A stretch of DNA of 64,000 nucleotides from positions 2,046,001 to 2,110,000 of the forward strand of contig CM050655.1 in assembly GCA_027574665.1 (NCBI GenBank), written 5' to 3'. Origin of the DNA: Rhynochetos jubatus. Taxonomy: Eukaryota > Chordata > Aves > Eurypygiformes > Rhynochetidae. A program made the translations under genes and the position numbers. Within the stretch, counting starts at the first letter, position 1. Each line of letters starts with the position of its first letter. Below are positions 1 to 11,955 of this stretch, in pieces. The notes beneath the pieces are model-generated. The model saw only the letters and a list, made by a program, of their open reading frames with translations. It was not told the origin of the DNA and made no database searches.

Positions 1-3000
1 ATAGCACAACGAAAAGTAAATGTGGATGTATTGTATTGCAAGGTTTCTTGGGAACGTATTCATGTGATACAGGAAAATATTATGTTGAACAGGCTGGAAG
101 TTTTTTCCGTGTCTCATCTGTTGACGTTCCTTCCAAAGTTTGGGTACTGCTAATATCAGCTGTTTCCTATGGGAAAAAATTGAAACAAAACATGCCTATT
201 ACATAAGAAAGAAAAATAAAGCACCCTTCAGAATAACCTCCTTTATTTTTTACTTAACATCTATGAAAATGATTAGTGAGTACAAATCTGCAGAAAATAA
301 GCATTCTGAGGCCTCAAAAACATAACTGCAGAATGATTTACTAATTCAACATGGTAGTTTTCAGGCTAGAAATCAAATATTCTACAGGAGTTTTGTCCCT
401 GAACTGGATTTACTGAGCACAGTATATTAAAAAGTCCAAGCATTATCTCACCCTCAGAGAAAAAAAAGCCTTCTATTCTGACTCCATGCCTCCAAGGACC
501 CCTTGCTTCAGTTCATTTTTAAGGTCACTGATATTATTTCATTTGCATTCACAGTCAGAAATGCCATAAATTGCTTGATCCAAACCTTTCTTCTTTTTCA
601 GTCTTTCTGCTCATTTCATGTAATCTCGATTTGGTATTTTTGGAAAGCATGCCTGGCCTGCTGTGTCTTGCACTAAAATTGTCTCACTATGGAAGTCTAC
701 AGAGATTCAGGGGCTCCAAAACCTACACAAAGATATGCCCCTAGAGACAAGGTTTTGTCTATGGCATGTCCCTATTTACCCAAAGGTTATGAATTTGGAT
801 GCTAATTTGGTGTCAGTCTTGGAGAAAGACATTTATGAATGTTTCCTGTTGATCTTCCTGTAAGCATTAATTTCACAGAAAAAGGTGTGCTTTTGTGCAA
901 ACCTCGGGGACTGGGATTTAAAAATAATTACTTTAATAAATTGCTTTGTTGTACATTGCCTGAAATATTTTTTAAAAAATCGTTAAGAAAATCTTCTCAG
1001 AGATATGTGGTTTGAATGTAATTACTAATAGAAAAGATCCCTTTTCTGCCCCTTGTTTTCTACCCAAAAAACCTCATCCTGAGAGAAAACAATCGCCAGG
1101 AACTCCAGTCTAGAAAATAATAGAAATGAAATTTTAGAGGAAAAAAAAAGCAGGAGAACAACATTGCAGAGCTTTACTATCAGCCAACAGAAACAGAGAA
1201 TAATAGAAATCACACAATGAGAATCAAACCCCTCCTTTCCAGACAGGTATCGTTAGCAGAAATACGTGCTGAATTCAAACTGAACTTCTCAGGTTTCTTG
1301 CTTACACAAAAAAGGAATGGCTGTAGAGCTGGATTGCAAACCCCGTGGACTGTATGACATTTATTCCCTTCTGGTGTTGATTTTCTCTGTGTATATCTGA
1401 GAAGTGTGTCTTTGACATTGCAGTGGGCAAGCAATGGTTCGTTCCCTCTTTTTTTGATGGATCTAGACTTTTTTCTAGTGGGAGCTGACGGAGAGTGGGC
1501 ATTGCTTGTCCCCTCTCATCTCTCCCCATTGGCTATATTCTTTTATTACTTATTATTCCTAGTGGAGAGAAAGCTCACTGTGGCCTTTTCACTAATAAAG
1601 GCATGTCTGCATATTCCAGATCGGACAGCAATGGAAAAGATCCACACCAAGAGTTTACACCCAAATTTAATGTGTGAATTGAAGAGAATCTCCCGTTAAG
1701 GGAGCAAATGACTGGCAGTGCCCATAACTTTTACATTCAAGATAGCGGGCTTATTTTACAACTTGTAAACAGAGGTAGCTTACCTTAGGCTGTCCTTTCA
1801 CCATGCAGTGCCATAGCGAATGTGTCTGATCCAATTGCTAGAATTTAAATTCTTCTTTCTAGATTAAAGTCTAATAATAGTGTAATTTAAACAGGATTTC
1901 AAGATGGGTGACTCAGGTATCCTTCCCTCCTCTGGTTTTATATAAAAATTTCTTCTGGCTTGTCCAGGGGGGAAATAGTTTGTCTTCAGTGTGAATCGAG
2001 AAAAAATTTGGAAGACGTCTCATTGAAAAGGGCATTTTGAAATCTGATCCAGTGGAAGTCTTTACATATGAATTTAAAGTGGTAGAATATGTTGAATAAA
2101 AACATCTACTTGCAAATTTCCTGGCTTAAAAAAATGTAGCTTTTGCAAACTGTTTTGTAGACAATATTGTAGTTTTGATTTCACTCTTCATTTTTTTTGT
2201 TTTTCTGGGGGAGAGGGGGCAGAAGAAAGGGTAGAATTTATTGTACTTGTGCCTTCACATTTATCTTGTTGAATTCTTTTGCTCTTAGTTCTTCGAGCTG
2301 TTTGATAGGCCGTGTGTTTCTAAATCTTGCCTTCCTTCTTATATTACATATGCAAGAATTCTCATTTTAGAAGAAGGACTATATATGGAATATACTTACT
2401 GAAAGGAAAATAAACCCAAACTGAAAATCCTTGTACCCTGTTTGGCTCCAAATCATACTTTTGAACTTATGTTAGAGAATTTTAAGGTCTGGATCCAAAC
2501 TAAACACAGCAGTTAGTTACTCTATGAAATGACTGCTATACTGTGAATAATATACACGTCCTGGGGTCACCTGAAGGACTATCCTTCGGTTTGCTGCTGC
2601 AGAGGAAGATTAATGACAGACAGATGTTTTACCCAAAGTACTTTTCTGTCTGGTTCAAAAGCTAAATTTACATTGTTGCTTCTAGTTCCTTGAACCAACA
2701 GAAATGTGTTTTATATTGGTGCCAAAACTGGTTTCAAAGGCGCCAGTCAGCTCAACTCGCAGAAATCAGATTGCATATTGTTCCTTGCCTTTGGCAATGA
2801 CCTATAGACTTGCCATCATATTTTTGATTGCGATGAAAGGATTTTCAATATTTTTTATATAATCCACTCATAACCTCCCCTTTATGGGGGTATGATGCGG
2901 TATTTTTTAAATAAATGTGGTCTGTGGGCTTTTTGTTCAGCAGAGGTACAGATGACATTGTCAGGTTTTCTCAGACTAAGGTTATAAATAGAGACAATGC

Positions 3001-4488
3001 TTGTTTGTAAAGTGCCTGTGCCGTGCGCTGTAGAAACAAACAGGAAAAAATGTAATGACTACTGAAATCCCAATTCAGCACCTAAGCAGCATCATCGGTG
3101 GAAAGTCTTCCGCCTGGGTTTAATTTGCTGGGAGAAGCTACAAGAGGTGTAAACTAGCTGTTTTCATAGCGACGATTTTGAGTCTGCTAATGCAGTCTTA
3201 AAACTTCAGTACAAAATCAATTATGAAGAAAAGAAACAGGCACTGAGCAAGCAAAGCATTATTACTTTAAAGCTATTTCATTATGTATTGATCGCACAAA
3301 GTCTCTACTGTCATCATTTTCTTCTTGGTACCTTGTTGGGATGAACATGAAGAAATCCAGGAAGAGTCCTTCTGCCTAATCACTCAGTTCCTGTTGACAA
3401 GCTGAAATTTGATAGATTAAATCACATATCATGGTACTATGACATAATTAAAATCCACGATTTTCATTTTAGTATTGTCGTGTAGTGTACTATTTCCCCT
3501 TGTTTGATTAAATAACCAAAGCGCTGTTAGGTCTTCTCGTGTTGTCAGCTTACCTTGTTTGCAAATGATATCGAATCTGGGGTGTGGATGACTTGCACAG
3601 TACGTTACGTTACCCTCTCGGCACAGCCAGCAGCTCCTCTTCATGAGCCATGATGCAGAAAAGGCGACTGTGTGTTCATACTGGTGGTGATGGTGTGGCG
3701 CAGATTTGAAGGAGAAGACCAAGGCCAGTTTTATGATGCCTCTTGAGCTACTAAGGGGCTATAATTGCTGTTCCCCTAAGCCTGGGTGGAGGAGGGCTCA
3801 ACAAAAGAGTTTTAAATTGCATCCCACGTCTGGATGTTGTATGTTAATTTGTTTCAATTCTCCTGAATGTCCCCATGACTCTACTGGGGTTTTTTGACAG
3901 TGAGAGGTAGATTTAAGTGAGTATAACAGCATTGCCATTGAAGCCTACCTGAGGATGGAAGAAGTGATATCATGCAGGTAGGAGGTTGTATAGGCTTCAC
4001 CCATTGCCTGGAAGCCTTAAAGTAACGGGCAAATGTTTCGACGTTATCTTCAGAGGTTAGGCTTGAGGCAGCCCGCTCGCAGGTTGAATTTGGCTTTTAT
4101 TTAATTGGGAATGTCTAATAAACAACAATTTTACTAAGAAACTTAAATCTGTGTAACAGAGGCTCAGGTTTTCCTAAAGGTCTATTGATCTTCGCAATGT
4201 CTGAAAAGAGAATTGATAATCAAAGGTGCTGTAGCGATCCTTTGAATACTAGATGTTTTTATGAAGTATCCAGTTGGGCATTTCCAGAAGCTGACATATT
4301 GAAAGCTAGATGTTCATTTGAAAAGTCTTGGCCATGTCCTGGCAGAAGCAGAGCATGATTAACCTAGTCCAGTGGGTTAGCAGAGTACCTTGGGACTTGC
4401 ATGGTTTTTTTCTGATACTTGATGGTTTTGAAGGTTTTTGGTATTTTATTCTGAATTCTAATACAATCACTCTAGCTTGTTCTTGGTT
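1..4488. other. Unique non-coding stretch, no gene recognised
   Basis: I see no gene, RNA gene or identifiable transposon here. Open frames are short (under 100 codons), often overlap one another on opposite strands, and contain no domain I recognise. The DNA is AT-rich, with short A and T runs, for example the A run near 1140. A purine-rich patch lies near 2206-2225. Old, unrecognisable repeats could be present. This stretch could be intronic or intergenic. Confidence 0.6.
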
Positions 4489-4507
4489 CCCCCCCCCCCC
4501 CCCCCCC
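4489..4507. repeat. Poly-C tract, 19 bases
   Basis: Nineteen consecutive C residues on the + strand (19 G on the other). This is the longest homopolymer in the window. Its length is likely variable between individuals and prone to sequencing error. The open frames crossing it read poly-proline or poly-glycine, which is an artefact of the run rather than a protein. Confidence 0.95.
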
Positions 4508-7500
4508 AAATTTCACGCCATACTGAAATGTCTTGTTGGTTTAATAAATTGCCTGAGCACAAAAGAAAGCCCTGTTTGGTTATTTATGTTATCAGTTCTC
4601 TATGCTTGAGCAAACACTTGCTTCAGTCCAAAAATATGTGGTAATTGGCAAATACACTGAGAAATGTTATAGAATAACAGTGCATGTTTATTTGTGTGAT
4701 AGATATGAATGTTTTCTACAGTTTGCTGGTTCCTCATCATGTGCTTGCATTGGTAGGAAATTATATCCTCTCACCTTAATGAAATAATTAAATACAGTTT
4801 GCAAAGGGAACTGCTGATTGAGTCTATACGGTGTATTTATTGATGTCTTTTATGTGCCTTGCTGGTCATGAGAAAGGTGCATTGAAAGTAATCAGGTAAA
4901 AGTACCATATCTTTAGTGCCTTTTGCATTACATGAAGGTAATTTAAAGAGTTTGAAAACTCTGTTTTTCATTAGAAGGAAAATAAATTTCAATTTATGGA
5001 ATATTTGTTTGCAAGTTATGAAATAGCTTATTTGTTCAATCAAATACCAAGAGGCATCTGCAGTCCTGATAACCCAAGACGTTAACTCTGCTCAGACATT
5101 ATTTTTGCTTACAGTCAGGAGAATAGAAGTTTGACAGGGAAATAATGTGCTTTAATGAAGCATTCATCACTTCTCCCCATTTTTCATCATTAAAACATCC
5201 ATTTCAATTTAGAAATGGACCTGAAAAGTCATGAAATCCACCATGCAGAACAGATGGTTTTCACTGCAGATGGAAAAAATTCAAGCTGTTCCTGAAACAG
5301 CAGTCTACGTATTTTAAGCCATTAACTGCTTTTCTGGAGGTATAATAGGTCAATTCGCTATTTTTTTAGATGGCAGAGGTTAGTTGCCCATATTGATTAA
5401 CTTCAAATTTTTGTTTTTAAACCAGCTAAATGAAGTTCATATTCAAAATACTACATTTGATTAAACACAAGGCACACCTTTTCAGCACGGTTTGGGGTAG
5501 GTAAGAAGACTGCCTTGGTATTTTTGTGGTTTTAGCCAGATACTTTTTGTGTTCTGAATGAAAAAAGTCACTTTTTAAAAAACAAAATCCTTTTCTTACA
5601 ACCAGCATTTGAATTTCAGCATGGGATTTGTAGTCTCTAACGTTCCTGGTATCCTGCAGCCATTTGTTTTGTGACAACTGGGGTGTGAATGTGGGTGAAG
5701 CCTTCAGTGTATAACGCGTATTTGTCTGGGACCGGTTCCTTTCTGATGCCTGACTTGTCAATCTGAAAGGAGTTTTCCCTTTGGCAGCTCTGGCAACAGG
5801 AGGCTCTGTCTGGTCTTTCCCCTTTCTTTTTGGATATCATTTTGGTTGTCACCTGAAGCTTTCTCTTAACTAGTGAGGACTTCTTGAGACTCCTGCTCTC
5901 TTGCTGGCCATGGTCATGGTTGAGTTTGCTGTCCAAGTCCCCTGTTTCTCTGGATGAGATTCTCTTGCTGGTTTTCTACTGCTGCTTCTGGAGGTGGGAG
6001 GACTGGTTGCGATTACTCAGTGTTTCTGTAAGACTAGCTTTAAGTAGTACGTTGTTTATTTGTTGTGATGCTCATTGCGGTTGCGTTTACCATATGGTTT
6101 TATTTATCAGGAGCCTGACCTGTAGGAGATAGTATATATATAGCTTTTCTTTTTATTTATCTCTTCCGCCAAAGCATCTGAGGGTCATTAATGAGATTTC
6201 ACAGGATGAAATTCAGCCAAGTAGATTGTAGAAAGTGGATGGGCTGGTCTGTCTGATCGGACTGGTGAATGGGTCTGAGAGCTGGAGGCACGAAGCCATC
6301 CTCTCGCTCATGCTTGGGGTCTGTCCTGCTGATAAGGCTGGTTCGGGCAGGACTGACCTATACTGCAGGCTATGGGAGGTGTCAAATTTGCAATGTCAGT
6401 GCCTGCATAGCTCTGGTAGGGAGGGCTGCTTACACGATGTTTATTTTTCACTGAGATGTAGCCTTCCGTTAGAAACATTGCCCGTGTCAGCCGTTGGCTT
6501 TCCTGTGGATTGGAACTGTCAGAAGAGGAGATTCGCTTTTCTGTTTGTGTGCTTGCTGTGATACAACGTGCACGATGGGAAACACTTTGCATTGCCTTTT
6601 ATTCTCCCAAGAAACTCCTTTCAGTCTGTAAAGGAGTGTTTTCCAAACTTTTCTGTGAGGCTTTACAGCTTCCTAATAACACGCTTGGGATCTGTTGAGG
6701 AATTTCTCTTTTAAATTTGTGAGATCTGGGGGCATACTCGTGTGCTCTTGCCACACTGCAACACTAGTTAACCTGATGCATTGGCATTGATTTTCCCAAG
6801 CCTGCATCACCATGAGCAAGACGGGATTTGGCCCAAGATGGTTTTATGCAAGACAAAATCTTTTCTGTTTTATGAGAGCTTCAGATCAGCTTCTAGCTCA
6901 GGAAGATTTAAGCAGTGGACGCTGTGGCCAAAGTGATTTAAAAGGTTCTAACTCTGGTTATTTTTGAATTGAAAATCGACAGACGCACTTTATATTCCAT
7001 GGTCATTAGCTCCTAGAAGATTAAATATGTTTTTGTAGTATTCCAGACAGTGTGACCCCGTTGAATTGTAAAATCCGGCTAGGGTGCAATATTTAACACA
7101 CCGATACCTTCACTGTGGGCCAAGCACGTTTTTCGATTTATAAATACTGGTGTTTTGTTCTGCCATTGTTTCTGCAGTATCAGCCGTGCTCCAGCCATGT
7201 TTGGGGAGCAGATGAGTAGCACTAGCTAATAAAGAATGTTGACGTCTAACTCTTTCAATAGAGCCGAAGCAGCTCTCTGTGAAATTTGGAGGCATGTTTC
7301 ATTTGCATTTTTAGGCAAGGCTGGCATCTATTTAACCTATTAAAGCCAACTTTTCAAATGGTTTATTAGACTTCTGCTTTTTTTTTCCAGCAGTACTCCT
7401 GTCTGACAGTTTCTAAATCCGGGAGACTTCAAAGGATTTTTGTGCAGCTCTGCCACTTCCTCCTGCAGCAATGCCTCCTCGGCACAGTTCCACTCCTGAA

Positions 7501-9949
7501 AGCCCACGGCAAGGTGAGGATGCTTTGAAGGAGGCTGCTCTCCGTGCTGCCCTTCTTGCTCCTCAAGACCCAAAACATTTCCATTGCTGCTTTTAGGCTG
7601 AAGGTTTTAGGGGCAAGAGGAGGGATTTGGTAATGTTGTTTGGAGGAGATGAGTGAAAGCTGCTAGATTTGGGGTAAAAGGACTGGTTTTGCTTTGGATC
7701 TTGGTGCTGATCTACCATTTGATTAATGAAACTACAGATGGAGAAAATGGAGATTTGGGCATCCACGTAGGGTAAATCGGATAAGCCAACCTGGCTGCTG
7801 TGGTTTTCTACCCTCACCACATGGTTGCTGAGACAGGTAAAGTTAATCTGATCTGTAGTGGAGAAGGGATCTTTGTCAAGCATAAAACTTTTCCGTTCAA
7901 AACAAGCCATTTCATACCAGTAGAAGCCCTACTTAAAATATAAGAATAAGCAGTTTAATAGGTCAGTAACTCTAAAAGTGCAGATTAGATGAGATTTGGG
8001 GTCTGGTCCAGGGTTGTGGTAGCTGTATTAAATTAAAGTTAAAGCAGTAGGGTGCTCTAACCACAGTGGAAGGTCTTACAGCAGTATCGAGTATCCCGGA
8101 GAATAAAATTGCAAGGCAAAGTTTTTTTCCCATTGTACGCAGAGAAATGTGAGTATTGGTTAAGTGTCAGATCATACATTCCCGCTCTGCTGGCAGCAGT
8201 AAGGAGCCCCAGAGCCAGTATGGACTTCCCTTTGGATATAAACAACAGCTCAGTAGTCAGAAAAAACTGTGGAGAGAGCTCTGTTAACTCTTAATGAAAA
8301 TCAAATCCAGCTTCCCCTTGAATTTTCAACTTCCTGAATGCCAGTGAGGCTTAGAGGCAAGAAAACGGTAGATCAGTCCTGCAGTTTACGTGTCGCTGGG
8401 ATTAATTTGGGTGATTTGCTGGGAAGGTGACATCTCTTTTCTTTGCTTTGAGCATTTTGCTGCATTCCTGGCCCACAAATTGCAGTCTGTGCGAGAGCTA
8501 CAGTTGCGCCGAGAGCTGAAAATACATCTGTCTCATGGAGGGACAAAGAATACCCTGCTTGCCTCATGCTGGAAGACTTATGCTTTCCACATTGTCCTCC
8601 TTCCTATTTCTGGGAGGTGTGTGTCAGTGTGAGGTGGATGCAGCTCCTGGGACATGTCTCTATGGATCGTCCTAGAGAGTGATCTCAGACAGGATTGGAT
8701 ATGTATATTGCTTTTGCACAGGGAGTTTCCATTTCTGCATTTTCCCACAGGCTTCTCTCTACTACTAAGTGTGGTGTCCCCAGACATCTGTGGGATTTTT
8801 GTTATCTATCATCGTGAACAGTTAATAAGCTGTGCTCAGCTTCTGCAACATGATGCCTTGGAGAGACCACGTACGTGCCTTTTGGTCCTCACTGTACTCA
8901 CAGATTGGATGCACTGGCACCTTAGCAATTAGTCATGACTCAGGATGTAATAAATACCAACTCTAAAACACCCATAAAGAAGCACCAGGTAAACGTTACA
9001 TTCAGATTCAGTTTACATTTTTTAAATTGCTCCAGGAGGATTAATAAAATCCTGTGAACATTTAGGCTTAAGGGCCATAAAGAGGGAGGAATCTCCCGTA
9101 GTTTTTCTGGATTTTTCTACTTAGGCTAATAGGCCAATAGCCTTCATAACTGAAATATTACACCGGTATGTCAAATATCCATTTTCAGGCTAATGAAACA
9201 AGAGGTATCTGCAGCTCTTTACTGCTGTAACCTTGCAAGTTTTGATGAATACATGTAGAACAATGCCACAAAAGAAACTGCAAGCACTAAGCATCCTCGA
9301 TTTACTAAACTCACTCAAAATTTCCTAATATATTTCAGGTATATAAAAAATATTTAAATAAATGAACCAGGTGGGCATATTTATTTTCCTAGTAGCTTCT
9401 TTGCAGTTGTTTTCAATATTTTTACCTGCAAACCTAAAGTGTATCCACATTTTTCTTACAAACTTACAGAAATAACCAGGAATTCAGAAATCACTGGGCT
9501 TGCAAAAAGATTTTCTTTTTGAAATTTAAAGCTTATTAAATTAGTCCTCCAAGTGCATTTTGTGACCATAGGGCCCATATTTAATACAGGGGCCCTGAGC
9601 CTTGCTGGAGGCAGTGCAGCCATCTGCCTCTTCTCCACAAGTTTCTGGGTCCTACCTCAAGAGGTTGGATGTTCCTCGGAGAAATGGATTTTTCACTGCC
9701 CATCTTTGCCTCAGGATCTCAGTTGCAAACTGCATTATTTAATGACTGGCCATGCGTGTTAAATCACAAGACATTAAATACAGTTGCAGAACTGTTTTGC
9801 TGTTTTTCTCCACTGATTGCAATGGAGGACACGAACCTTCAGGTGGGAGAAGGTCCATCCTGTTCCGTCTCACGGTTTTGTGGGCTCCTGGAGGTTACTG
9901 GTGGTGTAGCTTTCTGCTCCTTTCACGACCATGCATCAGTTGGTGTCCT
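4508..9949. other. Unique non-coding stretch, no gene recognised
   Basis: No gene or known repeat seen. The longest open frames are 111 codons (5426-5761, -) and 108 codons (6235-6561, +). Neither has a recognised domain, and each overlaps other open frames. A short TA run (atatatata) lies near 6130-6140, and an AT-rich patch with TATAAA and TTTAAATAAA lies near 9340-9365. The CR1 copy begins near 9950, so the upstream part of the long open frame starting at 9669 is an accidental extension into non-CR1 DNA. Confidence 0.6.
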
Positions 9950-10334
9950 TATGTATCAGTACAGGTTGGGGGCTGTTCTGTTGGAGGGCAGCTGTGGGGA
10001 AAAGGACCTTGGAGCCCTAGTGGACAACAGGATGACCATGAGCCAACAGTGTGCCCCTGTGGCCAAGAAGGCCAGTGGCATCCGGGGATGCATTAAGAAC
10101 AGCGTGGCCAGCAGGTCAAGGGAAGTTATAGTCCCCTTCTACTCTGCACTGGTGCGGCCTCCCCTGGAGTACTGTGTCTACTTCTGGGCTCCTCAGCTCC
10201 AGAAGGACAAGGAGCTACTGGAGAGGGTCCAGCGCAGGGCCACTGAGATGATGAAGGGCCTGGAGCATCTTCAGTATGAGGAAAGGCTGAGAGAGCTGAG
10301 TCTGTTCAGCTTGGAGAAGAGGAGCCTGAAGGGG
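9950..10334 (+). mobile_element. CR1 LINE, C-terminal ORF2 fragment (first half of a split copy)
   Basis: The translation across this segment is open and matches the region downstream of the CR1 reverse-transcriptase catalytic core. Recognisable strings are [43 protein letters not shown] and [15 protein letters not shown]1 is the main LINE family of birds and moves by target-primed reverse transcription. The copy is 5'-truncated, as most CR1 copies are: the endonuclease and polymerase core are missing, so it cannot move on its own. It stops abruptly at 'gcctgaagggg'. The same element resumes at 11608, so a later insertion has split it. The open frame is a leftover, not a host gene. The 5' boundary is accurate to about 10 bp. 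Confidence 0.92.
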
Positions 10335-11607
10335 TGTCACGAAAGGGGACTATGCTGAGTGGTTTAGGCCGCTTAAAAGATCAGCATCACAAATATTAGG
10401 GAAAAAGATAATATTTTTAATATGAATGTGAGAAGCGTGACTTAACAGAATTTGATGGCAAGGTCCCCTCTACTACTTATTCGACATGGAAAAACATACA
10501 AAGGCAAAATCAAATTAGTGACAGATTAGAGTAGTTGGTATGTGAATTAAAAATTATTTACAGAGTCAGGGAAATCAAGGCAGGATTGGATTGTTGTGAC
10601 ATGGATTAGGGAAAAGTGGCAAGGAATTTCCTCCCGTTTGGTCACGAGGTTCAGAGTGGACCCCCTTGCTTTCTAAACTCCTCGAAAGAGAAGTCTAGGT
10701 GCGGCTGAATGCACCCCTAGTCCCAGACCTAGTCAACAGTTTATGCCTGAGGAATTGAGGAAAGTATCAGAATGTGTGAAGTTTTGTGCTTGGTGTGAAA
10801 CTTGGGGATAGCAACAATGTGGGGCAGCAATGATTCAGAGGTCCTTAACACTATTCAAATATGTCACACAATTAGATCACACAATTCCTCAGCAGGACTT
10901 AACTTTCAACACATCAGTACAGTAACTTCATCAAAGACTTAACAAGGTTATCAACATAAAGTTGCATGCACACACTCACACAGACAGATATAGAAATAGA
11001 GATAGATATACATATATTTGTATGAAGGTACCTGTTAAAATTTCCCCTTGAGTTTGGTGAAAATATTCACGTCGGATATCTGTGCATCTCTCAACGAGCG
11101 AAGAGTTGAGCCTCAAGGAGGGTTTAGTCAGCCCAGTTTGTGTCGGCTATTCTCTGATTTCACAAACTTGAGAGTTGTGAACTCTGAGAGGCACCCCACT
11201 CAGAGGGAGATGCTGGGCGCAGCCCGCTGCGGTCCAGGAGAGCTCAAAGGGCCATCCTTGGAACCGCTATTTATAAGGTTGCGAGATAATTGACTTTAGG
11301 CATAAATAATTTTACATCCTGGCCTTAATTGGGGCAGGTGGTCACTGGAATTCGCAGCTGGTACCGATCTATCCAGACTGCGATAAGGTTCAAGGCTGGC
11401 AGGGGATGATTTCATTCTCATCCCACACTGTAACCAGGCAACTGACCCCTAGTATGGCCATTCCCCACCATGGCAGTGTACAAGTGTTTTGATATGATAA
11501 GGGGCGCTTAACCACTAAAATCCCTGCACAGTGGCCAAGGTCTGAGAGGAATCTCCAAGGCCATAAAACTTTCCAGGAGTTAAGAGGGGAAGAAATGCAC
11601 CATCACA
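10335..11607. mobile_element. LTR-like insertion (probable solo LTR of an endogenous retrovirus) inside CR1
   Basis: This 1273-bp block interrupts a CR1 copy cleanly. It begins TGTCAC and ends ATCACA, giving the TG...CA ends of retroviral LTRs (with a 3-base TGT/ACA inverted repeat). It is flanked by G runs (gggg on the left, gggggg on the right), which fit a 4-6 bp target duplication but are low-complexity. Inside are a TATA-like ctatttataagg near 11266-11277, a GATA/CA-rich patch near 10971-11025 and no recognisable gag, pol or env. An imperfect subterminal inverted repeat is visible: agtggtttaggccgc near 10358 against the complement of gcgcttaaccact near 11504. The 81-codon frame at 11048-11293 is unrecognised. 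The length is large for a single LTR, so a non-autonomous or other element is possible. Orientation is not determined. Confidence 0.62.
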
Positions 11608-11955
11608 GGGGGGATCTTATCAACGCTTATCAATATCTAAAGGGTGGGTGTCAGGAGGATGTGGCCAGGCTCTTCTCAGTGGTGTCCAGTGACAGGACTA
11701 GGGGCAGTGGCCATAAACTGGAAAACAGAAGGTTCACCCTGAACATGAGAAAACCCTTCTTCCCTGTGAGGGTGACAGAGCACTGGGACAGGCTGCCCAG
11801 AGAGGGGGCGGGAGTCTCCTTCCCTGGAGACTTTCCAAAGCTGCCTGAACTTGTTCCTGTGTGATCTACTCTAGGGGATCCTGCTCTGGCAGGGGGGTTG
11901 GACTAGATGGTCTCTGGAGGTCCCTTCCAACATCTAACACTCTGTGAATCTGTGA
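11608..11955 (+). mobile_element. CR1 LINE, 3' end (second half of the split copy)
   Basis: This resumes exactly where the first half stopped: ggatcttatcaacg follows the G run. It continues into the last part of ORF2 (readable strings DLINAYQYLKGG, VSSDRTRGSGHKLE and [11 protein letters not shown]). The CR1 3' untranslated tail follows, with 'gactagatggtctctggagg', 'cccttccaacatctaacac' and degenerate octamers ctctgtga/atctgtga. This tail (ggtctctggagg, no 'cccaaacc') differs from the tails at 32.8, 47.9 and 59.6 kb, so it belongs to another CR1 subfamily. The 3' boundary is within about 15 bp. Confidence 0.92.

Noticed and set aside
9669..10358. 229-codon open frame, the longest in the window
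   Set aside because: The part from about 9950 is CR1 ORF2 and the upstream part is chance extension; it ends inside the LTR-like insertion. Not a host gene.
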